Part shown: one piece after another, positions 54,754-62,882 of the stretch | Numbering within the stretch: position 1 is the first letter of the stretch | Layout: each line of letters starts with the position of its first letter | Origin: Arthrobacter sp. PGP41 | Lineage (GTDB): Bacteria; Actinomycetota; Actinomycetes; Actinomycetales; Micrococcaceae | Direction: 5' to 3' | NCBI RefSeq assembly: GCF_002953935.1 | Contig: NZ_CP026514.1 | Coordinates: 1,612,001 to 1,676,000, forward strand | Length of the DNA stretch: 64,000 nucleotides | The notes under the pieces: generated by a model | What the model saw: the letters and a program-made list of their open reading frames with translations, nothing else | Database searches by the model: none | What the model was told of the DNA's origin: nothing | Made by a program: the position numbers and the translations under genes

Positions 54754-55254
54754 TCAGATCTCGTAGTCCAGCGGGACCGGCTGGCCGTACGCCCCGCCGT
54801 GGTACAGCAGGGGAGAGCCGTCGCCGCCTACCTGCCCGTCCACCACCTGGACCACCACAACGGCGTTGTTTTCGAAGGACAGGCGCATCTGCACTTCGCC
54901 AATGAGCCAACCGGCTACGCCTTTGAGCACCGGCACGCCGTGCGGGCCCACCTCCCAGTGGTCACCCTCGAAACGGTTGCCGGCACCCGCAAACCGGTCA
55001 GCGAGCTGCTGGTTCTCCAGGCCCAGCATATGGACCCCCAGGTAGGTGGTGTTTGCCACGGCCGGCCACGACCGTGAGCTGCGGGCCATGTTGAAGGTGA
55101 AGCGCGGGGGCTGGGCGGAAAGCGAGGCAACCGAGGTGGCGGTGAAACCGTAGGGCTGGTCCTGGTAGTTCACCGTGATGATGGCGACGCCGGCGGCATG
55201 GCGCCGGAACATCTCCTTGAACGTCCGCTCGAACGGAACGTCAGCTGCTGTCAC
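54754..55254 (-). CDS. flavin reductase family protein (FMN-binding split barrel)
   Basis: Flavin-binding oxidoreductase of 166 residues; members reduce FMN/FAD or act as the reductase part of two-component monooxygenases. FKEMFRRHAAGVAIITVNYQDQPYGFTATSVASLSAQPP (read in two parts) is the signature and LKGVAGWLIGEVQMRLSF the second block. GTG 55254 has AGGAG 5 nt upstream; the longer frame from TTG 55302 adds 16 residues without support. No partner oxygenase nearby. Confidence 0.85.
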   Translation of the reverse strand: MTAADVPFERTFKEMFRRHAAGVAIITVNYQDQPYGFTATSVASLSAQPPRFTFNMARSSRSWPAVANTTYLGVHMLGLENQQLADRFAGAGNRFEGDHWEVGPHGVPVLKGVAGWLIGEVQMRLSFENNAVVVVQVVDGQVGGDGSPLLYHGGAYGQPVPLDYEI

Positions 55255-55377
55255 GGAAACTCCTGGTGGGCTGGATGGCTGGTTATGTATGTTCTCCTTC
55301 AAGGGTATTGGTCCCCCCGCACCGGTGGAGAATCCCTTGAAGTCCGCGTACGGCGGTTAACCCGCCGGAACATTTGT

Positions 55378-55383
55378 TAAGGT
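55378..55383 (+). promoter_or_regulatory. -10 candidate of a possibly leaderless membrane-protein transcript
   Basis: TAAGGT, within the 9-mer GTTAAGGTT (55376-55384), lies 7 nt before the ATG. The same 9-mer is found upstream of ftsZ and of the second MerR gene. Confidence 0.35.
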
Positions 55384-55390
55384 TTGTTGC

Positions 55391-55927
55391 ATGACGAAAG
55401 CCACCCTCCGCACGCGCCCGCGGCTGTCCTGGGCGATGTTCGCGGTCCCTGCAGCGGCGGGTCTCCCGCTGGGCATCCTGTGGTGGCTCCTGGCTCCCGG
55501 TGGCCTCAACCTGGTCACCCGGGATCCGGCCCTCTCCAGCGGCACCAATCCGGAGGTCTGGCTTCCGCGGGACCTGACGCTGGCCGGCCTGCTGGTCCTT
55601 GCCGGGTGCCTCCTGGCCGTTTTCCTGGCGGACCGCAAGCGCGCGGATCCGCAGGCGGACCTCCTGATGGGCCTGGCTGGTGCCCTGTGCGGCGCAGTGG
55701 TCGCCTGGCAGGCGGGGCTCCTCAGCGCGCAGTTATGGGCGCCCGACGTGGATGCCTCGGCGAACGCCAGCATCGCCTTTTCGCTGCGCGCCTGGCCGGT
55801 GCTGCTCCTGTGGCCCGCCGCCACGGCCGTGTCGGTTTTCGCACTGGAGCTTCATAACCTCCTGGGCAGGAAGTCCGACGACGAAACGCACCAGTCGCGG
55901 CACGCTGCGGCAGGGCCCGTAAAATAA
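55391..55927 (+). CDS. small integral membrane protein, unknown function
   Basis: 178 residues with four hydrophobic segments (about 14-36, 56-77, 88-108, 130-152) and a polar C-terminal tail ([15 protein letters not shown]). No motif recognised; it resembles mycobacterial DUF2567-type proteins only in topology. It abuts hisD: the hisD -10 element overlaps its stop codon. Confidence 0.72.
   Translation: MTKATLRTRPRLSWAMFAVPAAAGLPLGILWWLLAPGGLNLVTRDPALSSGTNPEVWLPRDLTLAGLLVLAGCLLAVFLADRKRADPQADLLMGLAGALCGAVVAWQAGLLSAQLWAPDVDASANASIAFSLRAWPVLLLWPAATAVSVFALELHNLLGRKSDDETHQSRHAAAGPVK
55920..55925 (+). promoter_or_regulatory. -10 element of a possibly leaderless hisD transcript
   Basis: TAAAAT ends 6 nt before GTG 55932 and its last T is the first base of the upstream gene's TAA stop codon. 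Confidence 0.55.
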
Positions 55928-55931
55928 ACCA

Positions 55932-57299
55932 GTGACCATTTCTTCGGAGAATTCCGCCAGCCCAGCCGCCGCCGTCGTAAACTTCCGCACCGTTGACCTG
56001 CGCGGCCAAAGCCTGACCCTCGCCGGCTTGCGCGCCGCTGTCCCGCGCGCCCAGGGCCAGACCGTGGCGGACGCTGAAGAAAAGGTCCTGGACATCATTG
56101 CGGCCGTCCGGCGGGGCGGCTTCGGAGCGCTGGGAGAACTGGCCCTTCGCTTCGACGGCGTGCAGCAGCGCCACCCGCTGGTTCCGCAGGAGGCCCTGGC
56201 CGCGGCGCTCGAGGAGCTCGAGCCGTCCGTCCGCAGCGCGCTCGAGGAGTCCATCAGCCGCGCGCGGCGCTTCGCCGACGGCCAGCGTCCCCGCAACATC
56301 GAGGTCCGGCTCGGCGACGGGGCCGTGGTGGCCCAGAACTGGGTGCCGGTGGCAAGGGTGGGACTCTACGTCCCCGGCGGCCTCGCCGTCTATCCGTCAT
56401 CCGTGATCATGAACGTTGTTCCGGCCCTCGCTGCGGGCGTGCGCTCGATTGCCCTGGCCTCGCCTCCCCAGAAGGAGTTCGCGGGACTGCCGCACCCCAC
56501 CATCCTGGCCGCCGCCGCACTGCTGGGAATCACCGAGGTGTATGCCATCGGCGGCGCCCAGGCGATCGCCGCGTTCGCCTACGGTGTTGAGGCAACGGAT
56601 GCCGGCCCTGCACTGGAGCCGGTGGACGTGGTGACCGGGCCCGGCAACATTTTCGTTGCCACCGCCAAGCGCCTGGTCAAGGGCGTCGTGGGGATCGATT
56701 CGGAGGCCGGCACCACGGAGATCGCGATCCTGGCAGACGCTACCGCCCAACCGGCCCTCGTGGCCGCCGACCTCATCAGCCAGGCTGAGCACGACCCCAA
56801 GGCGGCCTCGGTGCTGATCACCGATTCCGAGGACCTTGCCGCGGCGGTCCGCGCCGAACTCGGCCGCCAGGCGGCGGCAACCAAGCACTCGGTGCGTGTC
56901 CTTGAAGCGCTGTCCGGCCCGCAGTCCGGGGTTGTCCTGGTGGACAACCTGGACCAGGGCATTGCCGCATGCGACGCCTACGCGGCCGAACACCTGGAGA
57001 TCATGACCCGGGACGCCGCGGGCGTCGCCGCCAGGATCCGGAACGCCGGCGCCATCTTTGTGGGCGACTACAGCCCCGTCAGCCTGGGGGACTACTGCGC
57101 GGGATCCAACCACGTCCTGCCCACCAGCGGCACCGCAGCTTTTTCGTCCGGCCTGAACGTCACCACGTTCCTGCGGGCCATCCAGGTGGTCAACTACAGC
57201 CGTGACGCACTGGCCGAGGTCAGCGGACACATCGTCAGCCTGTCCGGTGCGGAGGACCTTCCCGCGCACGGGGAAGCGGTGACGGCCAGGTTCGCCTGA
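55932..57299 (+). CDS. hisD: histidinol dehydrogenase
   Basis: Last two steps of histidine synthesis, NAD- and Zn-dependent. [50 protein letters not shown] and [17 protein letters not shown] (zinc and active-site residues) are conserved over 455 residues. GTG start with no ribosome site, in line with the adjoining -10. The other his genes, usually downstream of hisD in actinobacteria, are not here; nrdR follows instead. Confidence 0.95.
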   Translation: MTISSENSASPAAAVVNFRTVDLRGQSLTLAGLRAAVPRAQGQTVADAEEKVLDIIAAVRRGGFGALGELALRFDGVQQRHPLVPQEALAAALEELEPSVRSALEESISRARRFADGQRPRNIEVRLGDGAVVAQNWVPVARVGLYVPGGLAVYPSSVIMNVVPALAAGVRSIALASPPQKEFAGLPHPTILAAAALLGITEVYAIGGAQAIAAFAYGVEATDAGPALEPVDVVTGPGNIFVATAKRLVKGVVGIDSEAGTTEIAILADATAQPALVAADLISQAEHDPKAASVLITDSEDLAAAVRAELGRQAAATKHSVRVLEALSGPQSGVVLVDNLDQGIAACDAYAAEHLEIMTRDAAGVAARIRNAGAIFVGDYSPVSLGDYCAGSNHVLPTSGTAAFSSGLNVTTFLRAIQVVNYSRDALAEVSGHIVSLSGAEDLPAHGEAVTARFA

Positions 57300-57314
57300 G
57301 AACCCGCAGGTAGC

Positions 57315-57347
57315 AACATCTAGTAGCCGCGACCACAACATGTAGTA
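57315..57347 (+). promoter_or_regulatory. paired NrdR-like boxes upstream of nrdR
   Basis: AACATCTAGTA (57315-57325) and AACATGTAGTA (57337-57347) differ by one base and are 22 bp apart, two helical turns. The second contains ACAACATGTAGT, near-palindromic and like the known box consensus (acaCwAtATaTwGtgt). No NrdR target other than nrdR is adjacent. Confidence 0.6.
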
Positions 57348-57437
57348 TTACACGCTTGTTATTAGGGGTCCCCAGGACATAAAATGGGAGGCGCTGAAGT
57401 TGCGCCGGCACCGGCGCCCGGGAAGGAGGGTGGCACC

Positions 57438-57941
57438 ATGTACTGTCCGTTCTGCCGCAACCCGGATTCCCGGGTGGTGGACAGCCGCATGGCCGATGAC
57501 GGTTCGGCCATTCGCCGGCGCCGCCAGTGCCCGGAATGCGGCCGAAGATTCACCACTGTGGAAACCACCAGCCTTTCCGTGATTAAGCGGTCTGGCGTGG
57601 GGGAGCCCTTCAGCCGCAGCAAGGTGATCAACGGGGTGCGCAAGGCCTGCCAGGGACGGCCCGTCAGCGAAGACGACCTCGCGCTGCTGGCGCAGGAAGT
57701 CGAGGAGCAGATCCGTTCCTCCGGTGCGGCCGAGATCGACGCCCACGAGGTGGGCCTGGTCATCCTCGGTCCGCTGCAGAAGCTTGACAAGGTCGCCTAC
57801 CTGCGGTTTGCCAGCGTCTACCAGGCTTTTGAATCCCTTGAGGACTTCGAAACCGCGATCGCCCTGCTCCGGCAGGAAGAAGAAGGCGCCCCGGGTATTA
57901 CCGCAAAGGGCGCGAAAAGCTCCGAGAAGAGCCCCTTATAG
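57438..57941 (+). CDS. nrdR: transcriptional repressor NrdR
   Basis: ATP/dATP-sensing repressor of ribonucleotide reductase genes. The zinc ribbon [15 protein letters not shown] then [13 protein letters not shown] (Cys4) is followed by an ATP-cone (about 48-138, [21 protein letters not shown]). GGAAGGAGGG precedes the ATG; 167 residues with a Lys/Ser-rich tail. Probably autoregulated through the paired boxes. Confidence 0.95.
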   Translation: MYCPFCRNPDSRVVDSRMADDGSAIRRRRQCPECGRRFTTVETTSLSVIKRSGVGEPFSRSKVINGVRKACQGRPVSEDDLALLAQEVEEQIRSSGAAEIDAHEVGLVILGPLQKLDKVAYLRFASVYQAFESLEDFETAIALLRQEEEGAPGITAKGAKSSEKSPL

Positions 57942-57944
57942 ACT

Positions 57945-57984
57945 CCGGTGGCGGCAGCGGAGGGGAAGCCGCAGCCGCCACCGG
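57945..57984 (+). terminator. hairpin after nrdR
   Basis: CCGGTGGCGGC (57945-57955) pairs perfectly with GCCGCCACCGG (57974-57984), a few bases after the stop, with an 18-nt loop and no T-run. Nothing else recognisable up to 58109. Confidence 0.5.
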
Positions 57985-58099
57985 CACCAGCATGCCCAAC
58001 AAAAAATCTTGACGGCCGCATCACCTGGCGCCCGCATCTTCTGGCGGTGCGATGAGTTCACCGTCGACGCCTGGTTCGGCCCTTACGGCGCCTTCGCCG

Positions 58100-58143
58100 A
58101 AAAACTGATCCGTGCCGCCGCCAACTGCCGGGCGGCGGCACGG
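58100..58143 (-). terminator. rho-independent terminator after ppgK
   Basis: Perfect 13-bp stem (58110-58122 with 58131-58143, GGCGGCGGCACGG), followed on the minus strand by ATCAG and a T5 tract (58101-58105 region). Confidence 0.8.
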
Positions 58144-58150
58144 CAATTTG

Positions 58151-58954
58151 CTACTTGGCGAGCTTGTGCTTCAGGGCGATTTCGATGGCGGCCCCGACGA
58201 TGCCGGCCTCGTTGCGAAGGACCGCCGGCACGATGGGGGTACGGAGCCGAAGGTTGGGCAGGTACTCGTCGGCACGCTTGGAGATGCCGCCGCCCACAAT
58301 GAACAGTTCGGGCGAGAACAGGAATTCGACGTGGGAGAAGTAGCGCTGCAGCAGGACGCTGTATTCGTCCCAGGACAGCCCGTCGCGTTCCCGTGCCACG
58401 GCCGAGGCTTTCGATTCGGCGTCGTGGCCGTCGATTTCCAGGTGTCCCAGTTCAGCGTTGGGAACCAGCTTGCCATCGAAGATGAAGGCGGAGCCGATTC
58501 CCGTGCCCAGGGTGATCACCAGGACGGTGCCCTTGACGCCGGCCCCGGCGCCGTAGCGGGCTTCCGCCAGCCCTGCGGCGTCGGCGTCGTTGATGACTTC
58601 CACCGGCCGGCCCAGGCGGGACGTCAGGAGCGCGTCGATGTCCGTGTTGAGCCAGCTCTTGTCCACGTTGGCAGCGGAGTGGACCACGCCGTGCTGGATG
58701 ATGCCGGGGAAGGTCACGCCCACGGGCGAGCCGGCGGCCGGGGCCTCGGGCCGGGCAGAAAGCTCGGAAACCACCAGCGCCACTGCCTCGGCAACGGATT
58801 CCGGGGTAGCCGGCTGGGGCGTGGGAACCCGGAACCGTTCACCCAGCAGCTTGCCCTTCTTCAGGTCGACGATGCCGCCCTTGATTCCAGTGCCTCCGAT
58901 GTCGATGCCGATCAGGGGGGCGTTCTTGTTCGACTTTTCGTCATTCTTGGCCAA
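58151..58954 (-). CDS. ppgK: polyphosphate glucokinase
   Basis: ROK-family kinase phosphorylating glucose with polyphosphate and/or ATP. LIGIDIGGTGIKGGIVDL is the phosphate loop with the PPGK-specific form, VINDADAAGLAEARYG the catalytic Asp block, and TLGTGIGSAFIFDG follows; the CxCGxxGC zinc motif of other ROK proteins is absent, as in PPGK. 267 residues, TTG start. With the ROK kinase at 15951 this gives two glucose-phosphorylating routes. Confidence 0.9.
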   Translation of the reverse strand: MAKNDEKSNKNAPLIGIDIGGTGIKGGIVDLKKGKLLGERFRVPTPQPATPESVAEAVALVVSELSARPEAPAAGSPVGVTFPGIIQHGVVHSAANVDKSWLNTDIDALLTSRLGRPVEVINDADAAGLAEARYGAGAGVKGTVLVITLGTGIGSAFIFDGKLVPNAELGHLEIDGHDAESKASAVARERDGLSWDEYSVLLQRYFSHVEFLFSPELFIVGGGISKRADEYLPNLRLRTPIVPAVLRNEAGIVGAAIEIALKHKLAK

Positions 58955-59083
58955 TGGGTATCCGTTCGTGGCAGAGGCGGGCAGGGTAGGAGCGGCCGGA
59001 AAGCCGCCGGGATTGGTGTCCGGTAAGGAACCGGGAAGGGGGTGCAGCGATCAGTACATCAGGCCGGAGACCAGGTGAACAGG

Positions 59084-59962
59084 CTACGGCAGGGTCAGGA
59101 TTTCGGCGCCGGAGTCCGTCACCAGCAGGGTGTGCTCGAATTGGGCAGTGCGCTTCCGGTCCTTCGTGACCACTGTCCAGTCATCCGCCCACATGTCCCA
59201 CTCCACGGTGCCGAGCGTCAGCATCGGCTCGATGGTGAAGACCATGCCTGCCTCGATCACCGTGTTGTAGGCCGGAGCGGCGTCGTAGTGCGGAATGATG
59301 AGCCCCGTGTGGAAGGCTTCGCCCACGCCGTGGCCGGTGAAATCCCGCACAACACCGTAGCCGAAGCGCTTGGCGTAGGACTGGATGGCGCGGCCGATCA
59401 CGTTGATTTCCCGGCCCGGGGCCACTGCCTTGATGGCCCGGTTCAGAGACTCCCGTGTCCGTTCCACCAGCAGCCGGGATTCCTCGTCCACATCGCCCAC
59501 CAGGAAGGTGTAGTTGGTGTCTCCGTGGACACCGTTGATGAAGGCGGTGATATCGATGTTGAGGATATCGCCGTCCTGGACCACGGTGCTGTCCGGAATG
59601 CCGTGGCAAATGACCTCGTTCAGGGACGAGCACAGTGACTTCGGGAAGCCCCGGTAGCCCAGGGTGGAAGGGTAGGCGTGGTGGTCAAGGAGGAACTCAT
59701 GGCCCACCTTGTCCAGCTGGTCCGTGGTGACGCCCGGCCGGATGTGTTTGCCGACTTCCACGATGGCCTGGGCGGCGATCTTCGAAGCGATCCGGATCTT
59801 TTCGATTGTTTCGGGAGATTTGACCTCGGAGCCGGTGAACTTTGCCGGGGCAGGCTTGCCCACGTACTCCGGCCGGGGGATGGACGCCGGGACGGGACGC
59901 TGCGGACCTATGGTTCCCGGAGTGAGGGTGCCGATGGGTGCAGTCGAGGCAAGGGAAGGCAT
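59084..59962 (-). CDS. map: type I methionine aminopeptidase
   Basis: Removes initiator Met. Metal ligands are in [23 protein letters not shown] (two Asp, over a split block), [11 protein letters not shown] (His), TIEPMLTLG and FEHTLLVTD (two Glu). The 292-residue protein has a Pro-rich N-terminal extension of about 40 residues, the MetAP1c type. The gap to ppgK (58955-59083) shows nothing notable. Confidence 0.94.
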   Translation of the reverse strand: MPSLASTAPIGTLTPGTIGPQRPVPASIPRPEYVGKPAPAKFTGSEVKSPETIEKIRIASKIAAQAIVEVGKHIRPGVTTDQLDKVGHEFLLDHHAYPSTLGYRGFPKSLCSSLNEVICHGIPDSTVVQDGDILNIDITAFINGVHGDTNYTFLVGDVDEESRLLVERTRESLNRAIKAVAPGREINVIGRAIQSYAKRFGYGVVRDFTGHGVGEAFHTGLIIPHYDAAPAYNTVIEAGMVFTIEPMLTLGTVEWDMWADDWTVVTKDRKRTAQFEHTLLVTDSGAEILTLP

Positions 59963-59968
59963 AGATTG

Positions 59969-59974
59969 ATCATA
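59969..59974 (-). promoter_or_regulatory. -10 element of a possibly leaderless map transcript
   Basis: TATGAT on the minus strand, then 6 nt (CAATCT) and ATG. Confidence 0.6.
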
Positions 59975-60083
59975 TAAGGCACTGCAGAACGCCTAACAAC
60001 CGGAAGCCGCGCGGGACCTGCGAAAGAATCTAAGTTACGCGGATCACGCCGCCGCTTCCCCGCCGCCGGAACGAGGAGCAACG

Positions 60084-60248
60084 ATGACTGAGTACTGGTA
60101 CAACGTCAGGACGCACGAGATCGAAGAGGACCGGCTGTCCGACTGGAGCCAGCTGATCGGGCCCTACAAGACACGGGAAGAAGCCGAACACGCCCTTGAG
60201 AAGGTCCGTGCCCGCAATGAGGCGTGGGAAAAGGACGACGACGACTGA
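60084..60248 (+). CDS. conserved small protein, 54 residues
   Basis: MTEYWYNVRTHEIEEDRL starts a compact, acidic protein; SQLIGPYKTREEAEHALEKV looks like a short SPOR-type alpha/beta unit, as annotated for actinobacterial homologues. GAGGAG 6 nt before ATG supports expression. Lies between divergent map and the panB gene converging on it; function unknown. Confidence 0.82.
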   Translation: MTEYWYNVRTHEIEEDRLSDWSQLIGPYKTREEAEHALEKVRARNEAWEKDDDD

Positions 60249-60263
60249 CCGCGGGGACGGCAG

Positions 60264-60280
60264 GCCCGCCTGGGGCGGGC
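60264..60280. terminator. short GC hairpin before panB
   Basis: GCCCGCC/GGCGGGC around TGG, between the small gene and the convergent panB. GC-rich with several CCTG repeats after it, no T-tract. Confidence 0.35.
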
Positions 60281-60359
60281 GTGCCTGGCCTGCCTGGCCT
60301 GCGGGTATGGCCCGCCCGGCGGTGGAACCCGCGGCCCGGCGGGTGGAACAGGCCCGGAG

Positions 60360-61256
60360 CTAGAACGAGTGTTCCGGCCCGGGGAACTGGCCGGACCTGA
60401 CGTCCTCGGCGTAGGCAGTGGCCGCATCCATCAGCGTGCCCCGCAGGTCCGCGTACTGCTTGACGAACTTGGCCATCCGCCCGCCCCGCAGCCCCGCCAT
60501 ATCCTGCCAGACGAGCACCTGCCCGGTAGTTTCCTTGCCGGCGCCGATCCCTACCGTGGGAACGGAGACGGCCGCATCCACCGCCGCCGCCGTTTCGGCC
60601 GGAACCATTTCCATCAGGACGCTGAAGGCCCCCGCATCGGCCAGCGCGACGGCGTCGTCAATCAGCCGCTGTGCGTCGCCGCCGCGGCCCTGGACGCGGT
60701 ACCCGCCCAGCGCATGCTCGCTTTGCGGGGTGAAACCGATGTGCGCCATCACCGGAATCCCGGCCTGCACCATGGCTTTCACCGTGGGGGCATAATATTT
60801 GCCGCCCTCGATCTTGACGGCGTGCGCCAGGCCTTCCTTGAGGAACCTGACGCCCGCGGCCACGGCCTGCTCAGGGGAAACCTCATAGCTGCCGAACGGC
60901 AGGTCGGCCACGATCAGCGCGCGCTTGGCGGACCGCGCCACCGCCCGGCACAGTGGCAGCAGCTCATCCACGGTGACCGGAAGGCTGGTTTCGTTGCCGA
61001 ACACGTTGTTCGACGCCGAGTCGCCCACGAGGAGCACCTCGATCCCGGCAGCGTCGAAGATCTCCGCCGTGTACTGCTCATAGGCGGTCAGCATGGCGAA
61101 CCTGGTCCCGTCCCGCTTGGCCTGCTGAAGGTGGTGGATGCGGACCTTGGCTGGCTTCCGTTCCGAAGCGGACGCTGCAGCCGGTCCGGGCCCGCTGCCG
61201 TAGGGGGCGGGGACGTCGGCGGACATGCTGGAGTCGGAGCTGTTGCTTGAGGCCAT
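60360..61256 (-). CDS. panB: 3-methyl-2-oxobutanoate hydroxymethyltransferase
   Basis: Makes ketopantoate for CoA synthesis. [39 protein letters not shown] (Mg-binding Asp), [18 protein letters not shown] and [21 protein letters not shown] are the family blocks; 298 residues with a Ser/Pro-rich N terminus of about 35. panC/panD are not nearby. Position near glnA2-glnE resembles mycobacteria. Confidence 0.94.
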   Translation of the reverse strand: MASSNSSDSSMSADVPAPYGSGPGPAAASASERKPAKVRIHHLQQAKRDGTRFAMLTAYEQYTAEIFDAAGIEVLLVGDSASNNVFGNETSLPVTVDELLPLCRAVARSAKRALIVADLPFGSYEVSPEQAVAAGVRFLKEGLAHAVKIEGGKYYAPTVKAMVQAGIPVMAHIGFTPQSEHALGGYRVQGRGGDAQRLIDDAVALADAGAFSVLMEMVPAETAAAVDAAVSVPTVGIGAGKETTGQVLVWQDMAGLRGGRMAKFVKQYADLRGTLMDAATAYAEDVRSGQFPGPEHSF

Positions 61257-61262
61257 GGCATG

Positions 61263-61268
61263 AGCGTA
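61263..61268 (-). promoter_or_regulatory. -10 element of a possibly leaderless panB transcript
   Basis: TACGCT on the minus strand, 6 nt (CATGCC), then ATG. Confidence 0.45.
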
Positions 61269-61532
61269 GTGCGGTACCCGCCGTCGTAGCTACCGGGGGT
61301 CGTCGCCTCCGGTGGTGATAAGCGTCATAGGACGAAGCTGGAGCAGGTCCCCGGAAGCGGGCGAAGGCTGCACTCCGAAGCCAAAATCCGGCGGGGAGGT
61401 GTTAACGCTGTGTTACGCGCAGCGCAGGCTCCAGCATTGGCGCCGAATGCTTAGTACAGTGTTGGTGAACTGCTGCCGGCTTTTCCCCTCTGCGGACCCG
61501 GAGCATGGACGTTGACCGGAGAAGAGGCCATC

Positions 61533-62873
61533 ATGGACCGCCAGCAAGAGTTTGTCCTGCGCACAATCGAAGAGCGCGACGTACGATTCGTACGCCTGTG
61601 GTTCACCGACGTCGTGGGCTCGCTCAAATCCGTGGCGCTTGCCCCCGCTGAAGTTGAGGGCGCCTTCGAGGAAGGCCTGGGGTTCGACGGTTCCGCGATC
61701 GAAGGCCTGGCCCGGGTGTTCGAATCCGACATGCTGGCCCAGCCTGATCCATCCACGTTCCAGATCCTGCCGTGGCGCGGTGAAACGGAGCAGACCTCCA
61801 GGATGTTCTGCGACATCCTCACGCCCGACGGCGAGCCGTCCGCCGCGGATCCGCGCAACGTGCTGAAGCGTACCCTCGCGAAGGCGGCGGACATGGGCTT
61901 CACGTGCTACACCCACCCGGAAATCGAGTTCTACCTGCTCAAGTCGCAGGAGCCCGGGCCGGATGGTGCACCCGTGCCGGTGGACGAGGGCGGCTATTTC
62001 GACCATGTTCCCGGCGGCGTGGCCCAGGACTTCCGCCGCACGGCGGTGACCATGCTCGAATCCGTGGGCATTTCGGTGGAATTCAGCCACCACGAGGCCG
62101 GCCCCGGCCAGAACGAAATCGACCTCCGGTACGCGGATGCGCTGCAGACGGCGGACAACATCATGACGTTCCGCACCGTGATCAAGGAAGTGGCTCTCCA
62201 GCAGGGCACCTACGCCACCTTCATGCCCAAGCCGTTCACCGCCCATCCCGGCTCCGGCATGCACACGCACTTCTCCCTGTTTGAGGGGGACACCAACGCC
62301 TTCTACGAGGCCGGCGCGGAATTCCAGCTGTCCAAGACTGCCCGCCAGTTCATCGCGGGCATTCTCAAGCACGCCCCCGAATTCACTGCGGTGACCAACC
62401 AGTTCGTCAACTCCTACAAGCGGCTTTGGGGCGGCGGGGAAGCTCCCAGCTACCTGAGCTGGGGGCACAACAACCGCTCGGCGCTGGTCCGGGTTCCGCT
62501 GTACAAGCCGGGCAAGGGCCAGTCCGCCCGGATCGAATACCGCGGCATCGATTCCGCGGCGAACCCCTACCTGGCATACGCCGTCCTGCTGGGAGCCGGC
62601 CTGAAGGGCGTCGAGGAAGGCTACGACCTTCCCGCCGCGGCCGAGGACGACGTCTGGTCGCTCAGCTCGGCGGAACGCCGCGCCATGGGCCACGATCCGC
62701 TGCCCGCAAGCCTCCATGACGCCATCCGGGCCATGGAAGAATCCGAACTGATGCCCCAGATCCTGGGCGAGCAGGTTTTTGAGCACTTCCTGCGCAACAA
62801 GCGCGCCGAGTGGCAGGACTACCGCCTGCAGGTGACGCCCTACGAGCTGCAGCGCAACCTCGGCATCCTCTAG
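61533..62873 (+). CDS. type I glutamine synthetase, GlnA2-like
   Basis: ATP-dependent glutamine synthetase family, 446 residues, the same length as mycobacterial GlnA2. RFVRLWFTDVVGSLKSV, GLGFDGSAIEGLAR, HPEIEFYLL (Mg Glu), HEAGPGQNEIDL and KPFTAHPGSGMHTHFSLF are active-site blocks. The adenylylation region reads EEGYDLPAAAEDD instead of NLYDLP, so control by glnE is doubtful though a Tyr is present. ATG 61533 begins MDRQQEFVLRTIEERD; the earlier TTG 61512 is rejected. glnA1 would be expected after glnE. Confidence 0.9.
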   Translation: MDRQQEFVLRTIEERDVRFVRLWFTDVVGSLKSVALAPAEVEGAFEEGLGFDGSAIEGLARVFESDMLAQPDPSTFQILPWRGETEQTSRMFCDILTPDGEPSAADPRNVLKRTLAKAADMGFTCYTHPEIEFYLLKSQEPGPDGAPVPVDEGGYFDHVPGGVAQDFRRTAVTMLESVGISVEFSHHEAGPGQNEIDLRYADALQTADNIMTFRTVIKEVALQQGTYATFMPKPFTAHPGSGMHTHFSLFEGDTNAFYEAGAEFQLSKTARQFIAGILKHAPEFTAVTNQFVNSYKRLWGGGEAPSYLSWGHNNRSALVRVPLYKPGKGQSARIEYRGIDSAANPYLAYAVLLGAGLKGVEEGYDLPAAAEDDVWSLSSAERRAMGHDPLPASLHDAIRAMEESELMPQILGEQVFEHFLRNKRAEWQDYRLQVTPYELQRNLGIL

Positions 62874-62882
62874 GCGGCGGGC

